DNA of 64,000 nt from Pseudomonas karstica. Its GTDB lineage: Bacteria > Pseudomonadota > Gammaproteobacteria > Pseudomonadales > Pseudomonadaceae. Positions within the stretch are counted from its first letter, which is position 1; each line of letters starts with the position of its first letter. The stretch is from contig NZ_WLYI01000004.1 of the NCBI RefSeq assembly GCF_009707515.1, positions 124,001 to 188,000 on the forward strand, written 5' to 3'. A program made the position numbers and the translations under genes. The notes under the pieces were generated by a model. That model saw only the letters and a list, made by a program, of their open reading frames with translations. It was not told the origin of the DNA and did not search any database. Below, piece after piece: positions 9,009 through 19,592 of this stretch.

Positions 9009-9039
9009 GATCATTCCCACGCTCTGCGTGGGAATGATC
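9009..9039. repeat. GATCATTCCC-type intergenic palindrome, copy 2
   Basis: Second hairpin of the same family 16 bp after the first, with arms GATCATTCCCACGC / GCGTGGGAATGATC. It carries compensatory changes relative to copy 1 (A/T in place of G/C at arm position 5, paired on both sides), which suggests the structure is conserved. It ends 6 bp from the stop of the cystine transporter. Confidence 0.75.
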
Positions 9040-9045
9040 ATACGG

Positions 9046-10437
9046 TCATGCTTGCGCTAATTCAGCATGCTCATCGGCATTCAGCCGTTCTTTATCCGTC
9101 TGCTGCATGATCTGGCTGGTAATCGCCCCCGCCGTCATCGAACCATTGACGTTCAACGCCGTACGGCCCATATCGATCAGCGGCTCTACCGAAATCAGCA
9201 ACGCCACCAGTGACACCGGCAAGCCCATGGCCGGCAGCACGATCAATGCGGCGAAGGTCGCACCGCCGCCAACGCCCGCCACACCCGCCGAACTCAAGGT
9301 CACAATGGCTACCAGTGTCGCGATCCACAGCGGGTCCAGCGGGTTGATGCCCACGGTTGGCGCGACCATTACCGCCAGCATTGCCGGGTACAGGCCGGCG
9401 CAGCCGTTCTGGCCGATGGTCGCGCCAAACGAGGCGGCAAAGCTGGCGATGGACTGCGGAATGCCCAGGCGACGGGTTTGCGCTTCAATGCTCAGCGGGA
9501 TGCTCGCCGCGCTGGAGCGGCTGGTGAAGGCAAAGGTCAGTACCGGCCATACCTTGCGGAAAAACCGCAATGGGTTGATCCCGGCCAGGGACAGCAGCAG
9601 GCCGTGGACCACAAACATCAGCCCCAGGGCCAGGTACGACACCACCACGAAACTGCCGAGCTTGATGATGTCTTGCAGGTTGGAACCGGCTACCACTTTG
9701 GTCATCAGTGCCAATACGCCGTACGGCGTCAGCTTCATCACCAGGCGTACCAGGCGCATCACCCAGGCTTGCAGGGTGTCGATGGCGTTGAGCACTTTCT
9801 GGCCTTTTTCCACGTCATCCTTGAGCAGTTGCAGCGCGGCAACCCCCAAAAATGCAGCGAAGATCACTACACTGATGATCGACGTCGGCTTGGCCCGGGC
9901 CAGGTCGGCAAACGGGTTTTGCGGGATGAACGATAGCAGCAACTGCGGCACATTCAGGTCGGCAACCTTGCCTGCGTAATCGTTCTGGATCACTTGCAGG
10001 CGCGCCATTTCCTGGGTGCCGGCCACCAGGCCTTCGGCGGTAAGGCCGAACAGGTTGGTCAGGCCGATACCGATCAGTGCCGCAATGGCCGTAGTGAACA
10101 GCAGCGTACCGATGGTCAGGAAGCTGATCTTGCCCAGGGACGAGGCGTTATGCAGGCGGGCCACGGCGCTGAGGATCGAGGCGAACACCAGTGGGATCAC
10201 GATCATCTGCAGCAACTGCACATAACCATTGCCTACCAGGTCGAACCAACTGATGGAGGCCTTGAGTACCGGGTGGCCAGCACCGTAAAGGGTATGCAGG
10301 GCCACACCGAAAATCACGCCGAGCACCAGGGCGAGCAAGACTTTCTTGGCCAGGCTCCAGTGAGTACGGCGAGTTTGTGCCAGGCCCAGTAACAGGCCTA
10401 CGAACACCAGCAAATTGAGAATCAGGGGCAGATTCAT
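9046..10437 (-). CDS. tcyP: L-cystine transporter (DAACS symporter, YdjN/TcyP type)
   Basis: Secondary transporter of the dicarboxylate/amino acid:cation symporter family, 463 aa, the same length as E. coli YdjN (TcyP). The N-terminal helices ([20 protein letters not shown]) and the serine-rich hairpin [17 protein letters not shown], then [17 protein letters not shown], are hallmarks of the cystine subgroup rather than GltP or DctA. ATG 10437 is preferred to an in-frame ATG 24 bases upstream because a GGAG lies 6 bases before it. The 239-bp gap to pchP holds an AT-rich stretch around 10500-10560 with repeated GGAAT-type motifs that could be a CysB-type control site, but I cannot prove this. 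Confidence 0.85.
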   Translation of the reverse strand: MNLPLILNLLVFVGLLLGLAQTRRTHWSLAKKVLLALVLGVIFGVALHTLYGAGHPVLKASISWFDLVGNGYVQLLQMIVIPLVFASILSAVARLHNASSLGKISFLTIGTLLFTTAIAALIGIGLTNLFGLTAEGLVAGTQEMARLQVIQNDYAGKVADLNVPQLLLSFIPQNPFADLARAKPTSIISVVIFAAFLGVAALQLLKDDVEKGQKVLNAIDTLQAWVMRLVRLVMKLTPYGVLALMTKVVAGSNLQDIIKLGSFVVVSYLALGLMFVVHGLLLSLAGINPLRFFRKVWPVLTFAFTSRSSAASIPLSIEAQTRRLGIPQSIASFAASFGATIGQNGCAGLYPAMLAVMVAPTVGINPLDPLWIATLVAIVTLSSAGVAGVGGGATFAALIVLPAMGLPVSLVALLISVEPLIDMGRTALNVNGSMTAGAITSQIMQQTDKERLNADEHAELAQA

Positions 10438-10676
10438 TGAAACTCCGTGAATGGCGGCCAATCGCTTTAACCTACGATTGCGAACCAGAAATCCTAACAG
10501 CTTGAAATATATTGATTTAATACCGTTATGGAATGATTTCTGTCGTTTTTGGAATAAGCGGATGACGTCCAGGCGTATGCCCGTGGCGGAATCAGGATAA
10601 AAGCGGTCGTGCCCGGTCGATATTTGTCCCCGATATTTGTTAGCGTTGATCTCTTTGACTCAGGGAGAAAACGCAC

Positions 10677-11735
10677 ATGAAGCTCGCATCGAGGTTGTTT
10701 GCCGCCGCGCTGTGCCTGGGCCTGGCCAGCCAGGTCTTTGCCGCCACCGAGTTGAAACACTGGCCGGCCCCCGCCGCCAAGCAACTGAACGAGATGATCG
10801 CCGCCAATGCCAACAAGGGTAACTTCGCGGTGTTCGACATGGACAACACCAGTTACCGCTACGATCTCGAAGAGTCCTTGCTGCCCTTCATGGAAAACAA
10901 GGGCCTGATCACCCGCGACAGCCTTGACCCTTCCCTGAAGCTGATGCCCTTCAAGGACACCGCCGACCACAAGGAAAGCCTGTTCAGCTATTACTACCGT
11001 CTGTGCGAAGTCGACGACATGGTCTGCTACCCGTGGGTGGCGCAGGTGTTTTCAGGCTTTACCCTCAAGGAGCTCAAAGGCTACGTCGATGAGCTGATGG
11101 CCTCCGGCAAGCCGGTGCCGGTTACCTACTACGAAGGCGATGTGGTGAAGAATATGGAGGTCCAGCCGCCGAAAATCTTCACTGGCCAGGCCGAGCTGTT
11201 CAACAAGTTGATGGAAAATGGCATCGAGGTGTATGTGATGACCGCCGCTTCCGAGGAACTGGTGCGCATGGTCGCCGCCGATCCGAAGTACGGCTACAAC
11301 GTCAAACCCGAAAATGTCATCGGTGTGACCACCCTGCTCAAGGACCGCAAGACCGGCGAGTTGACCACTGCTCGCAAACAAATCACCGCCGGCAAGTATG
11401 ACGAAAAAGCCAACCTCGGCCTGGAGTTGACCCCTTACTTGTGGACGCCGGCGACTTGGATGGCCGGCAAGCACGCGGCCATCCTCACCTACATCGACGA
11501 ATGGAAAAAACCGGTGCTGGTGGGCGGCGACACACCGACCAGCGACGGCTACATGCTGTTCCACGATGTGGACGTGGCCAAGGGCGGCATCCATTTGTGG
11601 ATCAACCGCAAGGACAAGTACATGACCCAGTTGAACGGCATGATGGCCAAGCACGCAGCGGCCCAGGCCAAGGAAGGGTTGCCGGTAACGGCGGACAAGA
11701 ACTGGGTGATCGTCAAGCCGGATGACATCCAGTAA
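10677..11735 (+). CDS. pchP: phosphorylcholine phosphatase (HAD family)
   Basis: Periplasmic HAD-superfamily phosphatase of 352 aa that releases choline from phosphorylcholine in Pseudomonas. A signal peptide ends near residue 23 (SQVFAA). The catalytic DMDNT motif lies at residues 54-58, which equals positions 31-35 of the mature enzyme, the same numbering as in P. aeruginosa PchP. Motif II is VMTAASEE and the acidic motif IV is VGGDTPTSDGYML. It stands alone between the cystine transporter and ilvD. A duplicated CGATATTTGT occurs at about 10617-10640, just ahead of the start. Choline-responsive regulation through GbdR is known for the family but no site is asserted here. Confidence 0.85.
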   Translation: MKLASRLFAAALCLGLASQVFAATELKHWPAPAAKQLNEMIAANANKGNFAVFDMDNTSYRYDLEESLLPFMENKGLITRDSLDPSLKLMPFKDTADHKESLFSYYYRLCEVDDMVCYPWVAQVFSGFTLKELKGYVDELMASGKPVPVTYYEGDVVKNMEVQPPKIFTGQAELFNKLMENGIEVYVMTAASEELVRMVAADPKYGYNVKPENVIGVTTLLKDRKTGELTTARKQITAGKYDEKANLGLELTPYLWTPATWMAGKHAAILTYIDEWKKPVLVGGDTPTSDGYMLFHDVDVAKGGIHLWINRKDKYMTQLNGMMAKHAAAQAKEGLPVTADKNWVIVKPDDIQ

Positions 11736-11750
11736 GACCGAGCCGCCCTT

Positions 11751-11773
11751 ATCGCAGGCAAGCCAGCTCCCAC
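11751..11773. repeat. solitary REP half (ATCGCAGGCAAGCCAGCTCCCAC)
   Basis: A single arm of the widespread Pseudomonas REP sequence whose core is GCAGGCAAGCCAGCTCCCAC, 15 bp after the pchP stop. No matching inverted arm was seen nearby, so it looks like a singlet or decayed element. It differs from the TGTAGGAGCGAGC family elsewhere in the window. Confidence 0.6.
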
Positions 11774-11812
11774 TTTTTGGTTTGCAGTGTTTTGGATAAT
11801 TGCTCCAGGCAA

Positions 11813-11843
11813 AAAAATGCCCCGCACTTGGCGGGGCATTTTT
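11813..11843. terminator. bidirectional rho-independent terminator between pchP and ilvD
   Basis: Stem AAAAATGCCCCGC / GCGGGGCATTTTT closed by a five-base loop (ACTTG), with A and T tracts on the two sides. It sits between convergent pchP and ilvD, 11 bp from the ilvD stop, and should terminate from either direction. Confidence 0.9.
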
Positions 11844-11854
11844 ATGGGCGCGGC

Positions 11855-13696
11855 TTACAGACCGTCAAGCATCGCCTTGTTACGCACGGCACCCTTGTCG
11901 GCACTGGTGGCCAGTAGGGCATAAGCTTTCAAGGCGGTCGTCACTTTACGTGGACGCTTCTCAACCGGCTTCCAACCTTTCTTGTCCTGCTCAACCCGGC
12001 GTGCCGCGAGTTCTTCGTCGCTGATCAACAGGTTGATCGAGCGGTTCGGAATGTCGATCAGCACCTTGTCGCCATCCTGTACCAGGCCAATTGCACCGCC
12101 CGCCGCCGCTTCTGGGGACGCGTGGCCGATGGACAGGCCCGAAGTACCGCCGGAGAAACGGCCGTCAGTCAGCAGGGCGCAAGCTTTACCCAGGCCCTTG
12201 GACTTCAGATAGGACGTCGGATACAGCATTTCCTGCATACCCGGGCCACCTTTCGGGCCTTCGTAGCGGATGATCACGATGTCGCCTTCTTTCACTTCGT
12301 CGGCGAGGATCCCGCGTACCGAGCTGTCCTGGCTTTCGTAGATCTTGGCGCGGCCTTCGAATACGTGGATCGATTCGTCGACGCCGGCGGTTTTGACCAC
12401 ACAGCCGTCGAGGGCGATGTTGCCGTAGAGCACGGCCAGGCCGCCCTCTTGGGAGTAGGCATGTTCGACACTGCGGATGCAGCCGTTTTCACGGTCGTCG
12501 TCCAGGGTTTCCCAGCGAGTCGACTGGCTGAACGCGGTCTGGGTCGGGATGCCCGCCGGGCCGGCCTTGAAGAAGGTGTGCACGGCTTCGTCGTCAGTCT
12601 GGGTGATGTCCCACTTGGCGATACCTTCGGCCAGGCTCTTGCTGTGCACGGTCGGCAGGTCGGTATGCAACAGGCCGCCACGGGCCAGGGAACCGAGGAT
12701 CGAGAAGATCCCGCCGGCGCGGTGCACGTCTTCCATGTGGTACTTCTGGATGTTCGGCGCGACCTTGCACAGTTGCGGCACATGGCGGGACAGACGGTCG
12801 ATGTCGCGCAGGTCGAAATCGATCTCGGCTTCCTGGGCGGCAGCCAGCAAGTGCAGGATGGTGTTGGTGGAACCGCCCATGGCGATGTCCAGGGTCATGG
12901 CGTTCTCGAAAGCCTTGAAGTTGGCGATATTGCGTGGCAACACCGACTCATCGTTGTCGGTGTAGTAACGCTTGCACAACTCGACGATGGTACGGCCGGC
13001 CTGCAGGAACAACTGCTCGCGGTCGCTGTGGGTGGCCAGTGTGGAACCGTTGCCCGGCAAGGCCAGGCCCAGGGCTTCCACCAGGCAGTTCATCGAGTTG
13101 GCGGTGAACATGCCGGAGCACGAACCACAGGTAGGGCAGGCGCTGCGCTCGTATTCCGCGACCTTCTCGTCGGACGCACTGGAATCAGCGGCGATGACCA
13201 TGGCGTCGACCAGGTCCAGGCCGTGGGAGGCCAGCTTGGTCTTGCCGGCTTCCATCGGGCCGCCGGAGACGAAGATCACCGGAATGTTCAGGCGCAGGGC
13301 GGCCATCAGCATGCCGGGGGTGATCTTGTCGCAGTTGGAGATGCACACGATGGCGTCGGCGCAGTGGGCGTTGACCATGTACTCCACGGAGTCGGCGATG
13401 ATCTCGCGGCTCGGCAGGGAGTACAGCATGCCGTCATGGCCCATGGCGATACCGTCATCTACGGCAATGGTGTTGAATTCTTTTGCCACGCCGCCAGCGC
13501 GTTCGATCTCGCGCGCCACCAGTTGCCCCAGGTCCTTGAGGTGGACATGGCCCGGTACGAACTGGGTGAACGAGTTGGAAATCGCAATGATCGGCTTCTT
13601 GAAGTCGTCATCTTTCATCCCCGTGGCGCGCCACAAAGCACGGGCGCCGGCCATGTTGCGGCCATGGGTGGATGTTTTCGAGCGGTAATCAGGCAT
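11855..13696 (-). CDS. ilvD: dihydroxy-acid dehydratase
   Basis: Iron-sulfur dehydratase of valine and isoleucine synthesis, 613 aa, turning 2,3-dihydroxy-acids into 2-keto acids. The N-terminal [19 protein letters not shown] is typical. Cluster cysteines appear in [11 protein letters not shown] (about residue 122) and [12 protein letters not shown] (about 195). [15 protein letters not shown] is the conserved C-terminal active-site segment. The length equals the E. coli-type [4Fe-4S] enzyme. It is a single-gene unit ended by a strong shared terminator. The 194 bp upstream (13697-13890) hold no gene or clear leader peptide that I can see. Confidence 0.97.
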   Translation of the reverse strand: MPDYRSKTSTHGRNMAGARALWRATGMKDDDFKKPIIAISNSFTQFVPGHVHLKDLGQLVAREIERAGGVAKEFNTIAVDDGIAMGHDGMLYSLPSREIIADSVEYMVNAHCADAIVCISNCDKITPGMLMAALRLNIPVIFVSGGPMEAGKTKLASHGLDLVDAMVIAADSSASDEKVAEYERSACPTCGSCSGMFTANSMNCLVEALGLALPGNGSTLATHSDREQLFLQAGRTIVELCKRYYTDNDESVLPRNIANFKAFENAMTLDIAMGGSTNTILHLLAAAQEAEIDFDLRDIDRLSRHVPQLCKVAPNIQKYHMEDVHRAGGIFSILGSLARGGLLHTDLPTVHSKSLAEGIAKWDITQTDDEAVHTFFKAGPAGIPTQTAFSQSTRWETLDDDRENGCIRSVEHAYSQEGGLAVLYGNIALDGCVVKTAGVDESIHVFEGRAKIYESQDSSVRGILADEVKEGDIVIIRYEGPKGGPGMQEMLYPTSYLKSKGLGKACALLTDGRFSGGTSGLSIGHASPEAAAGGAIGLVQDGDKVLIDIPNRSINLLISDEELAARRVEQDKKGWKPVEKRPRKVTTALKAYALLATSADKGAVRNKAMLDGL

Positions 13697-13890
13697 TGGA
13701 GCACTCCGGGCGGCTAATCAAGTATCAAAGGGGGAGTGAGCTTCTATTAACGACTGGAACACATCAGAAATGGCCGTGTGTCCGGAAGTTGCCACTCGCG
13801 TCGCGGGATCGCCGCTTGCGTGGGCCTTGAGCTCATAAACCCGCCGGGGGATGACTGGCGATGAATAGGGCCGATTCTACACCGTCTTCC

Positions 13891-13991
13891 TGTAGGAGCG
13901 AGCTTGCTCGCGAAAAACGCATAGGCGACGCAGGTTACCTGGGGGCGCTGCGTTATCGTTGGCGTTCTTCGCGAGCAAGCTCGCTCCTACA
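13891..13991. repeat. REPIN left of the RAYT gene
   Basis: Two REP arms (TGTAGGAGCGAGCTTGCTCG and its inverse) face each other across about 60 bp, 101 bp in all. Its inner sequence (GTTACCTG..GGCGCTGCGTTATCGTTG) is the reverse complement of that in the right-hand element at 14554. The rest of the 386-bp ilvD-RAYT gap shows nothing else. Confidence 0.9.
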
Positions 13992-14082
13992 CAGTCAAGA
14001 CATATTCAGAACCACTGTTTAAAGGCCTTTAGATGTTGTGCCTCCTACCGTTGATCTTCCAATCACAGAAGAGAACGACGGA

Positions 14083-14541
14083 ATGTCCACGCAACAAAAT
14101 GCCCACAGGCTACGCATCGGGCGCTATTCAGAATCGGGCCGCGTGTACCTGATCACGGCTGTTACCTTCCAACGACAAGTGATTTTTCAGGACTGGCGCA
14201 CGGGTCGCCTGCTCGTCAGCGAATTCAGGAAAGCTCAGGAAGACGGTGAGGCGACCTCGCTGGCCTGGGTTGTCATGCCTGACCATTTTCACTGGCTGGT
14301 CGAATTGCACAATGGCGACTTGCCAAGGTTGATGCGAATCACCAAGTCGCGAAGTGCTCGCGCGATCAACAGTGCGAGGAGTTCCTACGGGACGCTTTGG
14401 CAAAAAGGCTATTTCGATCGGGCATTGCGTCGTGAGGAGGACTTGAAAGCAATGGACCGCTATATCGTCGCGAATCCTTTGCGTGCTGGTTTGGTCGAGC
14501 ACATTGGTCAGTACCCGCTATGGGATGCCATCTGGATATGA
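14083..14541 (+). CDS. REP-associated tyrosine transposase (RAYT)
   Basis: Single-copy, IS200-related Y1-HUH nuclease, 152 aa. The metal-binding HUH motif is His68-Phe-His70 in MPDHFHWLV, and the presumed catalytic tyrosine is Tyr127 in YIVANPLRAGL, preceded by WQKGYFDRALR. RAYTs cut and move REP/REPIN sequences but do not transpose like normal IS elements; this is family knowledge. ATG 14083 is preferred to an upstream ATG at 14038 because the RIGRYSESGRVYLITAVT core begins soon after it and AGAAGAGA lies upstream. The gene is bracketed by two inverted REPINs, the expected home of a RAYT and its substrate. No inactivating change is visible. Confidence 0.9.
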   Translation: MSTQQNAHRLRIGRYSESGRVYLITAVTFQRQVIFQDWRTGRLLVSEFRKAQEDGEATSLAWVVMPDHFHWLVELHNGDLPRLMRITKSRSARAINSARSSYGTLWQKGYFDRALRREEDLKAMDRYIVANPLRAGLVEHIGQYPLWDAIWI

Positions 14542-14553
14542 AGCACCTTCACT

Positions 14554-14654
14554 TGTAGGAGCGAGCTTGCTCGCGAAGAACGTCAACGATAACGCAGCGC
14601 TATCAGGTAGCCCGCGTTGTATATGAGTTTTTCGCGAGCAAGCTCGCTCCTACA
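14554..14654. repeat. REPIN right of the RAYT gene, inverted relative to the left copy
   Basis: 101-bp element starting 12 bp after the RAYT stop. Its reverse complement matches the left REPIN at most positions, including the ACG(T/C)CAACGATAACGCAGCG inner segment. The pair therefore forms a large inverted repeat around the transposase. It ends 13 bp before the rlmI stop. Confidence 0.9.
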
Positions 14655-14667
14655 GAGGATTCACGTC

Positions 14668-15864
14668 TTAGCTATTGGGCAACAACCGGCACGTAATGCT
14701 CTTGATATACCGCGTCTCGGCAATCGCCGGGTGCACCGGATGATCCGGGCCCTGGCCACCACGTTCCAACATCTGGATATTGCGGTCCAGATGACGAGCG
14801 CTGGTCAGCAGGATGTTCTGCAGGTCGTCTTCGGGCAGGTGCATGGAGCACGACGCGCTGACGAGGATGCCGTCCTTGCTGAGCAGGCGCATGGCTTGCT
14901 CGTTCAGGCGGCGGTAGGCGCCTTCGCCGTTTTTCATGTCTTTTTTGCGTTTGATGAAGGCCGGCGGGTCGGCGACGATCACGTCGAAGCGTTCTTCGCT
15001 GGCTTTGAGCTCCTTGAGGGCTTCGAAGACGTCGCCTTCGATGCAGGTCATTTTCTCGGCCACGCCGTTCAGTGCAGCGTTGCGCTCGACGCCGTCGAGG
15101 GCGAAGGCCGAAGCGTCGACGCAGAACACTTCACTGGCGCCGAAGGTCGCGGCTTGCACGCCCCAGCCGCCGATGTAGCTGTACAGGTCGAGTACGCGTT
15201 TGCCTTTGGCATACGGGGCCAGGCGGGCGCGGTTCATGCGGTGGTCATAGAACCAGCCGGTTTTCTGGCCCTGGATCACCGGGGCTTCGAATTTTACGCC
15301 GTTTTCTTCCAGCGCAACCCACTCCGGCACCAGGCCGAACACGGTTTCGACGTAGCGGTTGAGGCCTTCGGCGTCGCGCGCGGCGGAGTCGTTCTTGAAC
15401 AGGATGCCGCTCGGCTTGAGCACTTGGGTCAGGGCCGCGATCACGTCTTCTTTATGCGCTTCCATGGTCGCCGAGGCAATCTGCACCACCAGGATGTCGC
15501 CGAAACGGTCGACTACCAGGCCTGGCAACAGGTCGGAGTCGCCGTACACCAGGCGGTAGAACGGTTTGTCGAACAGACGATCGCGTAGCGACAGGGCCAC
15601 GTTGATGCGGTGTACCAGCAGCGACTTGTCCAGGGGCAACTTGATGTCGCGCGACAGCAGGCGCGCGCAGATCAGGTTGTTCGGGCTCATGGCCACGATG
15701 CCCAGGGTCTTGCCGCCGGCGGCTTCCAGAATGGCCTGGTCACCTGCCTGGAAGCCGTGAAGTGGGGTGGCAGCCACGTCGATTTCGTTGCTGTAGACCC
15801 ACAGGTGGCCGTTGCGCAAACGACGATCGGCGTTGGCTTTGAGACGCAGGCTTGGCAGGGACAT
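14668..15864 (-). CDS. rlmI: 23S rRNA m5C methyltransferase (RlmI type)
   Basis: SAM-dependent rRNA methyltransferase of 398 aa. An N-terminal PUA-like domain (SLPSLRLKANADRRLRNGHLWVYSNEID) is followed by an EEHEE linker and a Rossmann fold with DLYSYIGGWGVQAA and the catalytic region VADPPAFIKRKKD; SASCSMHL holds the likely catalytic cysteine. In E. coli the enzyme methylates C1962 of 23S rRNA. The reading frame stays open for 92 more codons upstream, but that stretch is a REPIN, so the ATG at 15864 is the real start. It stands alone between two REPINs. Confidence 0.88.
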   Translation of the reverse strand: MSLPSLRLKANADRRLRNGHLWVYSNEIDVAATPLHGFQAGDQAILEAAGGKTLGIVAMSPNNLICARLLSRDIKLPLDKSLLVHRINVALSLRDRLFDKPFYRLVYGDSDLLPGLVVDRFGDILVVQIASATMEAHKEDVIAALTQVLKPSGILFKNDSAARDAEGLNRYVETVFGLVPEWVALEENGVKFEAPVIQGQKTGWFYDHRMNRARLAPYAKGKRVLDLYSYIGGWGVQAATFGASEVFCVDASAFALDGVERNAALNGVAEKMTCIEGDVFEALKELKASEERFDVIVADPPAFIKRKKDMKNGEGAYRRLNEQAMRLLSKDGILVSASCSMHLPEDDLQNILLTSARHLDRNIQMLERGGQGPDHPVHPAIAETRYIKSITCRLLPNS

Positions 15865-15902
15865 GACGTCGCTCCAGAAAAAAGAGCGGAAGTATAGCGT
15901 AC

Positions 15903-16003
15903 TGTAGGAGCGGGCTTGCCCGCGAAAAGCGAATAGGAGATGCGGGCTATCTGATAGCGTTGGGTGATCGTTAACGGGTTTCGCGAGCAAGCTCGCTCCT
16001 ACA
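15903..16003. repeat. dispersed REPIN between rlmI and mutM
   Basis: 101-bp REPIN with one arm altered to TGTAGGAGCGGGCTTGCCCG and the other typical. Its inner part (CTATCTGATAGCG..GATCGTTAACG) is oriented like the left RAYT REPIN. It lies 38 bp upstream of rlmI, between divergent promoters, so it separates rather than terminates the two genes. Confidence 0.88.
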
Positions 16004-16159
16004 GTGCTGGGATTTCGTTCGGTTTTTGAGGTGCCGGCCAGGTTTGCATAACGGGTAGAATCGCCCCTTGGTCCAGAGTGCTGGGCAATCAGAAGAGTGA
16101 CCACGAATGGAGCAGCATCGGCCATCTGGTGCTGGATCACGTTAGTTTATGAGGTAAAC

Positions 16160-16972
16160 ATGCCAGAGTTACCTGAAGTCGAAACCACCCGGCGCGGTAT
16201 TGCACCGCACCTGGAAGGCCAGCGGGTCAGCCGCGTGGTGGTAAGGGAGCGACGCTTGCGCTGGCCGATTCCGGAAGACCTCGATGTGCGCCTGTCCGGG
16301 CAACGCATCGTGCTGGTGGAGCGGCGGGCCAAGTACCTGTTGATCAATGCTGAAGTGGGTACCTTGATCAGCCATTTGGGCATGTCCGGTAATTTGCGCC
16401 TGGTGGAAGTCGGCATGCCGGCGGCCAAGCATGAGCATGTGGACATTGAGCTGGAGTCTGGCCTGGCCTTGCGCTACACCGACCCTCGGCGTTTTGGCGC
16501 GATGCTGTGGAGCCTCGATCCGCTGAACCATGAACTGCTGATCCGCCTGGGGCCAGAGCCCTTGACCGACCTGTTTGATGGTGACCGCTTGTTTCAGCTG
16601 TCCCGGGGGCGCTCGATGGCGGTCAAGCCGTTCATCATGGATAACGCAGTGGTGGTGGGGGTGGGCAATATCTACGCGACCGAAGCGTTGTTTGCTGCGG
16701 GTATTGATCCGCGCCGTGAAGCCCGGGGCATTTCCCGTGGGCGCTACCTGAAGCTGGCGATCGAGATCAAACGCATCCTCGCGGCCGCCATTGAACGTGG
16801 TGGCACTACCTTGCGCGACTTTATTGGTGGCGATGGGCAGCCGGGGTATTTCCAGCAGGAATTGTTCGTGTATGGCCGGGGCGGTGAGGCATGCAAGGTC
16901 TGCGGCACCGAGTTGCGTAACGTGGTGCTGGGGCAACGGGCGAGTGTGTTCTGCCCTAAGTGCCAGAGCTGA
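16160..16972 (+). CDS. mutM: formamidopyrimidine-DNA glycosylase
   Basis: Base-excision repair enzyme (Fpg) of 270 aa removing 8-oxoguanine and ring-opened purines. It begins [14 protein letters not shown], exposing the catalytic N-terminal Pro and Glu after Met removal. The helix-two-turn-helix segment includes the [12 protein letters not shown] motif. The C-terminal zinc finger is C-x2-C ... C-x2-C (CKVCG and CPKC). This N-terminus requires the start at 16160, preceded by GAGG. The gene ends directly before a small hairpin shared with the convergent ferredoxin gene. Confidence 0.96.
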   Translation: MPELPEVETTRRGIAPHLEGQRVSRVVVRERRLRWPIPEDLDVRLSGQRIVLVERRAKYLLINAEVGTLISHLGMSGNLRLVEVGMPAAKHEHVDIELESGLALRYTDPRRFGAMLWSLDPLNHELLIRLGPEPLTDLFDGDRLFQLSRGRSMAVKPFIMDNAVVVGVGNIYATEALFAAGIDPRREARGISRGRYLKLAIEIKRILAAAIERGGTTLRDFIGGDGQPGYFQQELFVYGRGGEACKVCGTELRNVVLGQRASVFCPKCQS

Positions 16973-16998
16973 TGCTCGTTTCCACGTGGTAACGAGCA
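16973..16998. repeat. palindrome between convergent mutM and ferredoxin genes
   Basis: Inverted repeat TGCTCGTT / AACGAGCA with a 10-base loop containing CACGTGG. It begins at the base after the mutM stop and leaves 6 bp to the ferredoxin stop. It resembles a short member of the GTTCCCAC-type hairpins and may end both transcripts. Confidence 0.5.
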
Positions 16999-17004
16999 GT
17001 AGGG

Positions 17005-17908
<904 letters not shown>

Positions 17909-17952
17909 TTATTCACAAGAAAGCAGTATAGACAGGGTGAATATCGCATTTT

Positions 17953-19548
17953 TCATGCTGTTTTCAGACGCTCAGTCAGTGCTGCCGCCAGTTGGGCGGT
18001 CAGCCCATACACCGAAAGCTGTGGGTTTGCGCCAATGCTGGTGGGGAATAACGAGCCGTCGTGGATCGACAGATTGCGCAACTGGTGATGGCGGCCAAGG
18101 CTGTCGGCCACGGCAATTTTCGGGTCTTCACCCATGGCGCAACCGCCCATCACGTGGGCGCTGCCCAGGCAGGTGCGATGCAGTTCCAGGTTCAGGCCGT
18201 CGATCATGCTGCGGGCCTCGGCCAAGGTCTTCACATACCGTGCGTCGTGGTGCAGCGGTTTCACTGACTTGGCACCCCCGGCAAACTGGATCTCGGCCAT
18301 GCTATGGAACGCCCGACGCAGGCCATCCCAGGCGTAGGGAGAAACCTGGTAGTCGAGCACCGGCGTGCCGTCTCCGCGTAACTCCACTTCGCCGCCCTGG
18401 CTGTCGGGGTGAAAACCGTCCCGCAACAGTGCCAGCATGGCGTGGGTGTTGGGCAACTGGCCCATGTCCAGGGCGTTTTGCGTGCCATAGCCGCCCAGCA
18501 GGGTGCTGGCCAGTCCTGGGTGCAGGGGCGGAGCTTCGAGCTTGTAGGACATTCTGCCGGTGGTGCCGTCCTGCCATTGGAAATGGTCGGAGTAGATCGA
18601 CTGCGGTGCGCCATAGAACGGGTTAATCACCTCGTCGAACAGCCCGGCAGAGAAGTTCACCAAGTGCAGGAAGGTGCGCTTGCCCACTCGCGAGTGGGGG
18701 TCGGGTGCGTCCGAGCGCATCAACAACGCCGGGCTGTTGATGCCGCCACCAGCGAGTACGTAATGCCTGGCCTTGACCGTAATCTTGCGGCCGGTGGGCG
18801 ATACGCAGCGTTGATCCATCGCCACGCACTCCAGGCTGGTAATGGTGTCGCCGCTGAATTTCAGGTGTTCGGCGCGGGCGAGGTAGAGCAGCTCACCACC
18901 TTTTTCCAGGGTAGAAGGAATGGTGGTTACCAACATCGATTGCTTGGCATTGACCGGGCAGCCCATGCCGCAATAACCCAGGTTGAAGCAGCCGCGCACA
19001 TTGCGCGGGATCACGTGCCAGCTATAGCCGAGGCTCTCGCAGCCTTTGCGGATCACATCATTGTTGGCATTGGGCGGGACGGCCCAGGGTGCGATGCCCA
19101 GGCGCTGTTCCATTTTTTCAAACCAGGGCGCCATCTCGGCACTGCTGTGGCCCTTGATCGCGTATTCGCTGGCCCAGTGGGCGAGGGTGGCGTCCGGGGT
19201 GCGGAAGCTGGAGGTCCAGTTGATCAGCGTGGTGCCACCCACGGCGCGGCCCTGGAGGATGGTAATGGCGCCATCCTTGCTCATGCGGCCGATGCCTTCC
19301 TGGTACAAGCTGGCGTAGGCTTCGTCTTCAAGCAACTTGAAGTCGCTGCTGGTCTTGAGTGGGCCTTCTTCGATCAACAGCACCTTGTAGCCGGCGGCGC
19401 TGAGGATTTCGGCGGTGGTGCCACCCCCCGCGCCGCTGCCGATGATCGCGACATCGGCTTCCAGGGTCAGGTCCTGGTCGAGGGCGGCGCCATTGTGGGT
19501 TTTCCAGCCGCGGGCCAGGCCGTCGCGGAACAGATCGGGTACGGGCAT
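17953..19548 (-). CDS. laoA: GMC-family long-chain alcohol oxidoreductase
   Basis: FAD-dependent GMC oxidoreductase of 531 aa. The FAD motif VAIIGSGAGGGTTAEILSAAG lies near residue 32; the C-terminal GMC signature includes SAHVMGGCAMGEDP and TSIGANPQLS. A cysteine-rich stretch C-x5-C-x3-C (CFNLGYCGMGC, about residue 185) recalls long-chain alcohol oxidases. In P. aeruginosa the LaoABC set oxidises long-chain alcohols from SDS and alkanes; the gene order laoB-laoC-laoA with divergent laoR matches. It has no signal peptide of its own although its partner LaoC does. Minus-strand operon, 44 bp behind laoC. Confidence 0.82.
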   Translation of the reverse strand: MPVPDLFRDGLARGWKTHNGAALDQDLTLEADVAIIGSGAGGGTTAEILSAAGYKVLLIEEGPLKTSSDFKLLEDEAYASLYQEGIGRMSKDGAITILQGRAVGGTTLINWTSSFRTPDATLAHWASEYAIKGHSSAEMAPWFEKMEQRLGIAPWAVPPNANNDVIRKGCESLGYSWHVIPRNVRGCFNLGYCGMGCPVNAKQSMLVTTIPSTLEKGGELLYLARAEHLKFSGDTITSLECVAMDQRCVSPTGRKITVKARHYVLAGGGINSPALLMRSDAPDPHSRVGKRTFLHLVNFSAGLFDEVINPFYGAPQSIYSDHFQWQDGTTGRMSYKLEAPPLHPGLASTLLGGYGTQNALDMGQLPNTHAMLALLRDGFHPDSQGGEVELRGDGTPVLDYQVSPYAWDGLRRAFHSMAEIQFAGGAKSVKPLHHDARYVKTLAEARSMIDGLNLELHRTCLGSAHVMGGCAMGEDPKIAVADSLGRHHQLRNLSIHDGSLFPTSIGANPQLSVYGLTAQLAAALTERLKTA

Positions 19549-19592
19549 CAGGGTCGTCTCTTGTTTTTATCGGGTTTTTATCGGGAGGCCGA

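Noticed and set aside
12122..13717. 531-codon open frame on the plus strand opposite ilvD
   Set aside because: It is an antisense shadow caused by GC-rich codon use; the minus-strand ilvD is unmistakable.
13891..16003. REPIN series considered as a CRISPR array
   Set aside because: Units are palindromic, about 100 bp, far apart and separated by genes; there are no regular short spacers and no cas genes.
15865..16140. In-frame 92-codon upstream extension of rlmI
   Set aside because: The extension is a REPIN plus promoter DNA; the family N-terminus starts at 15864.
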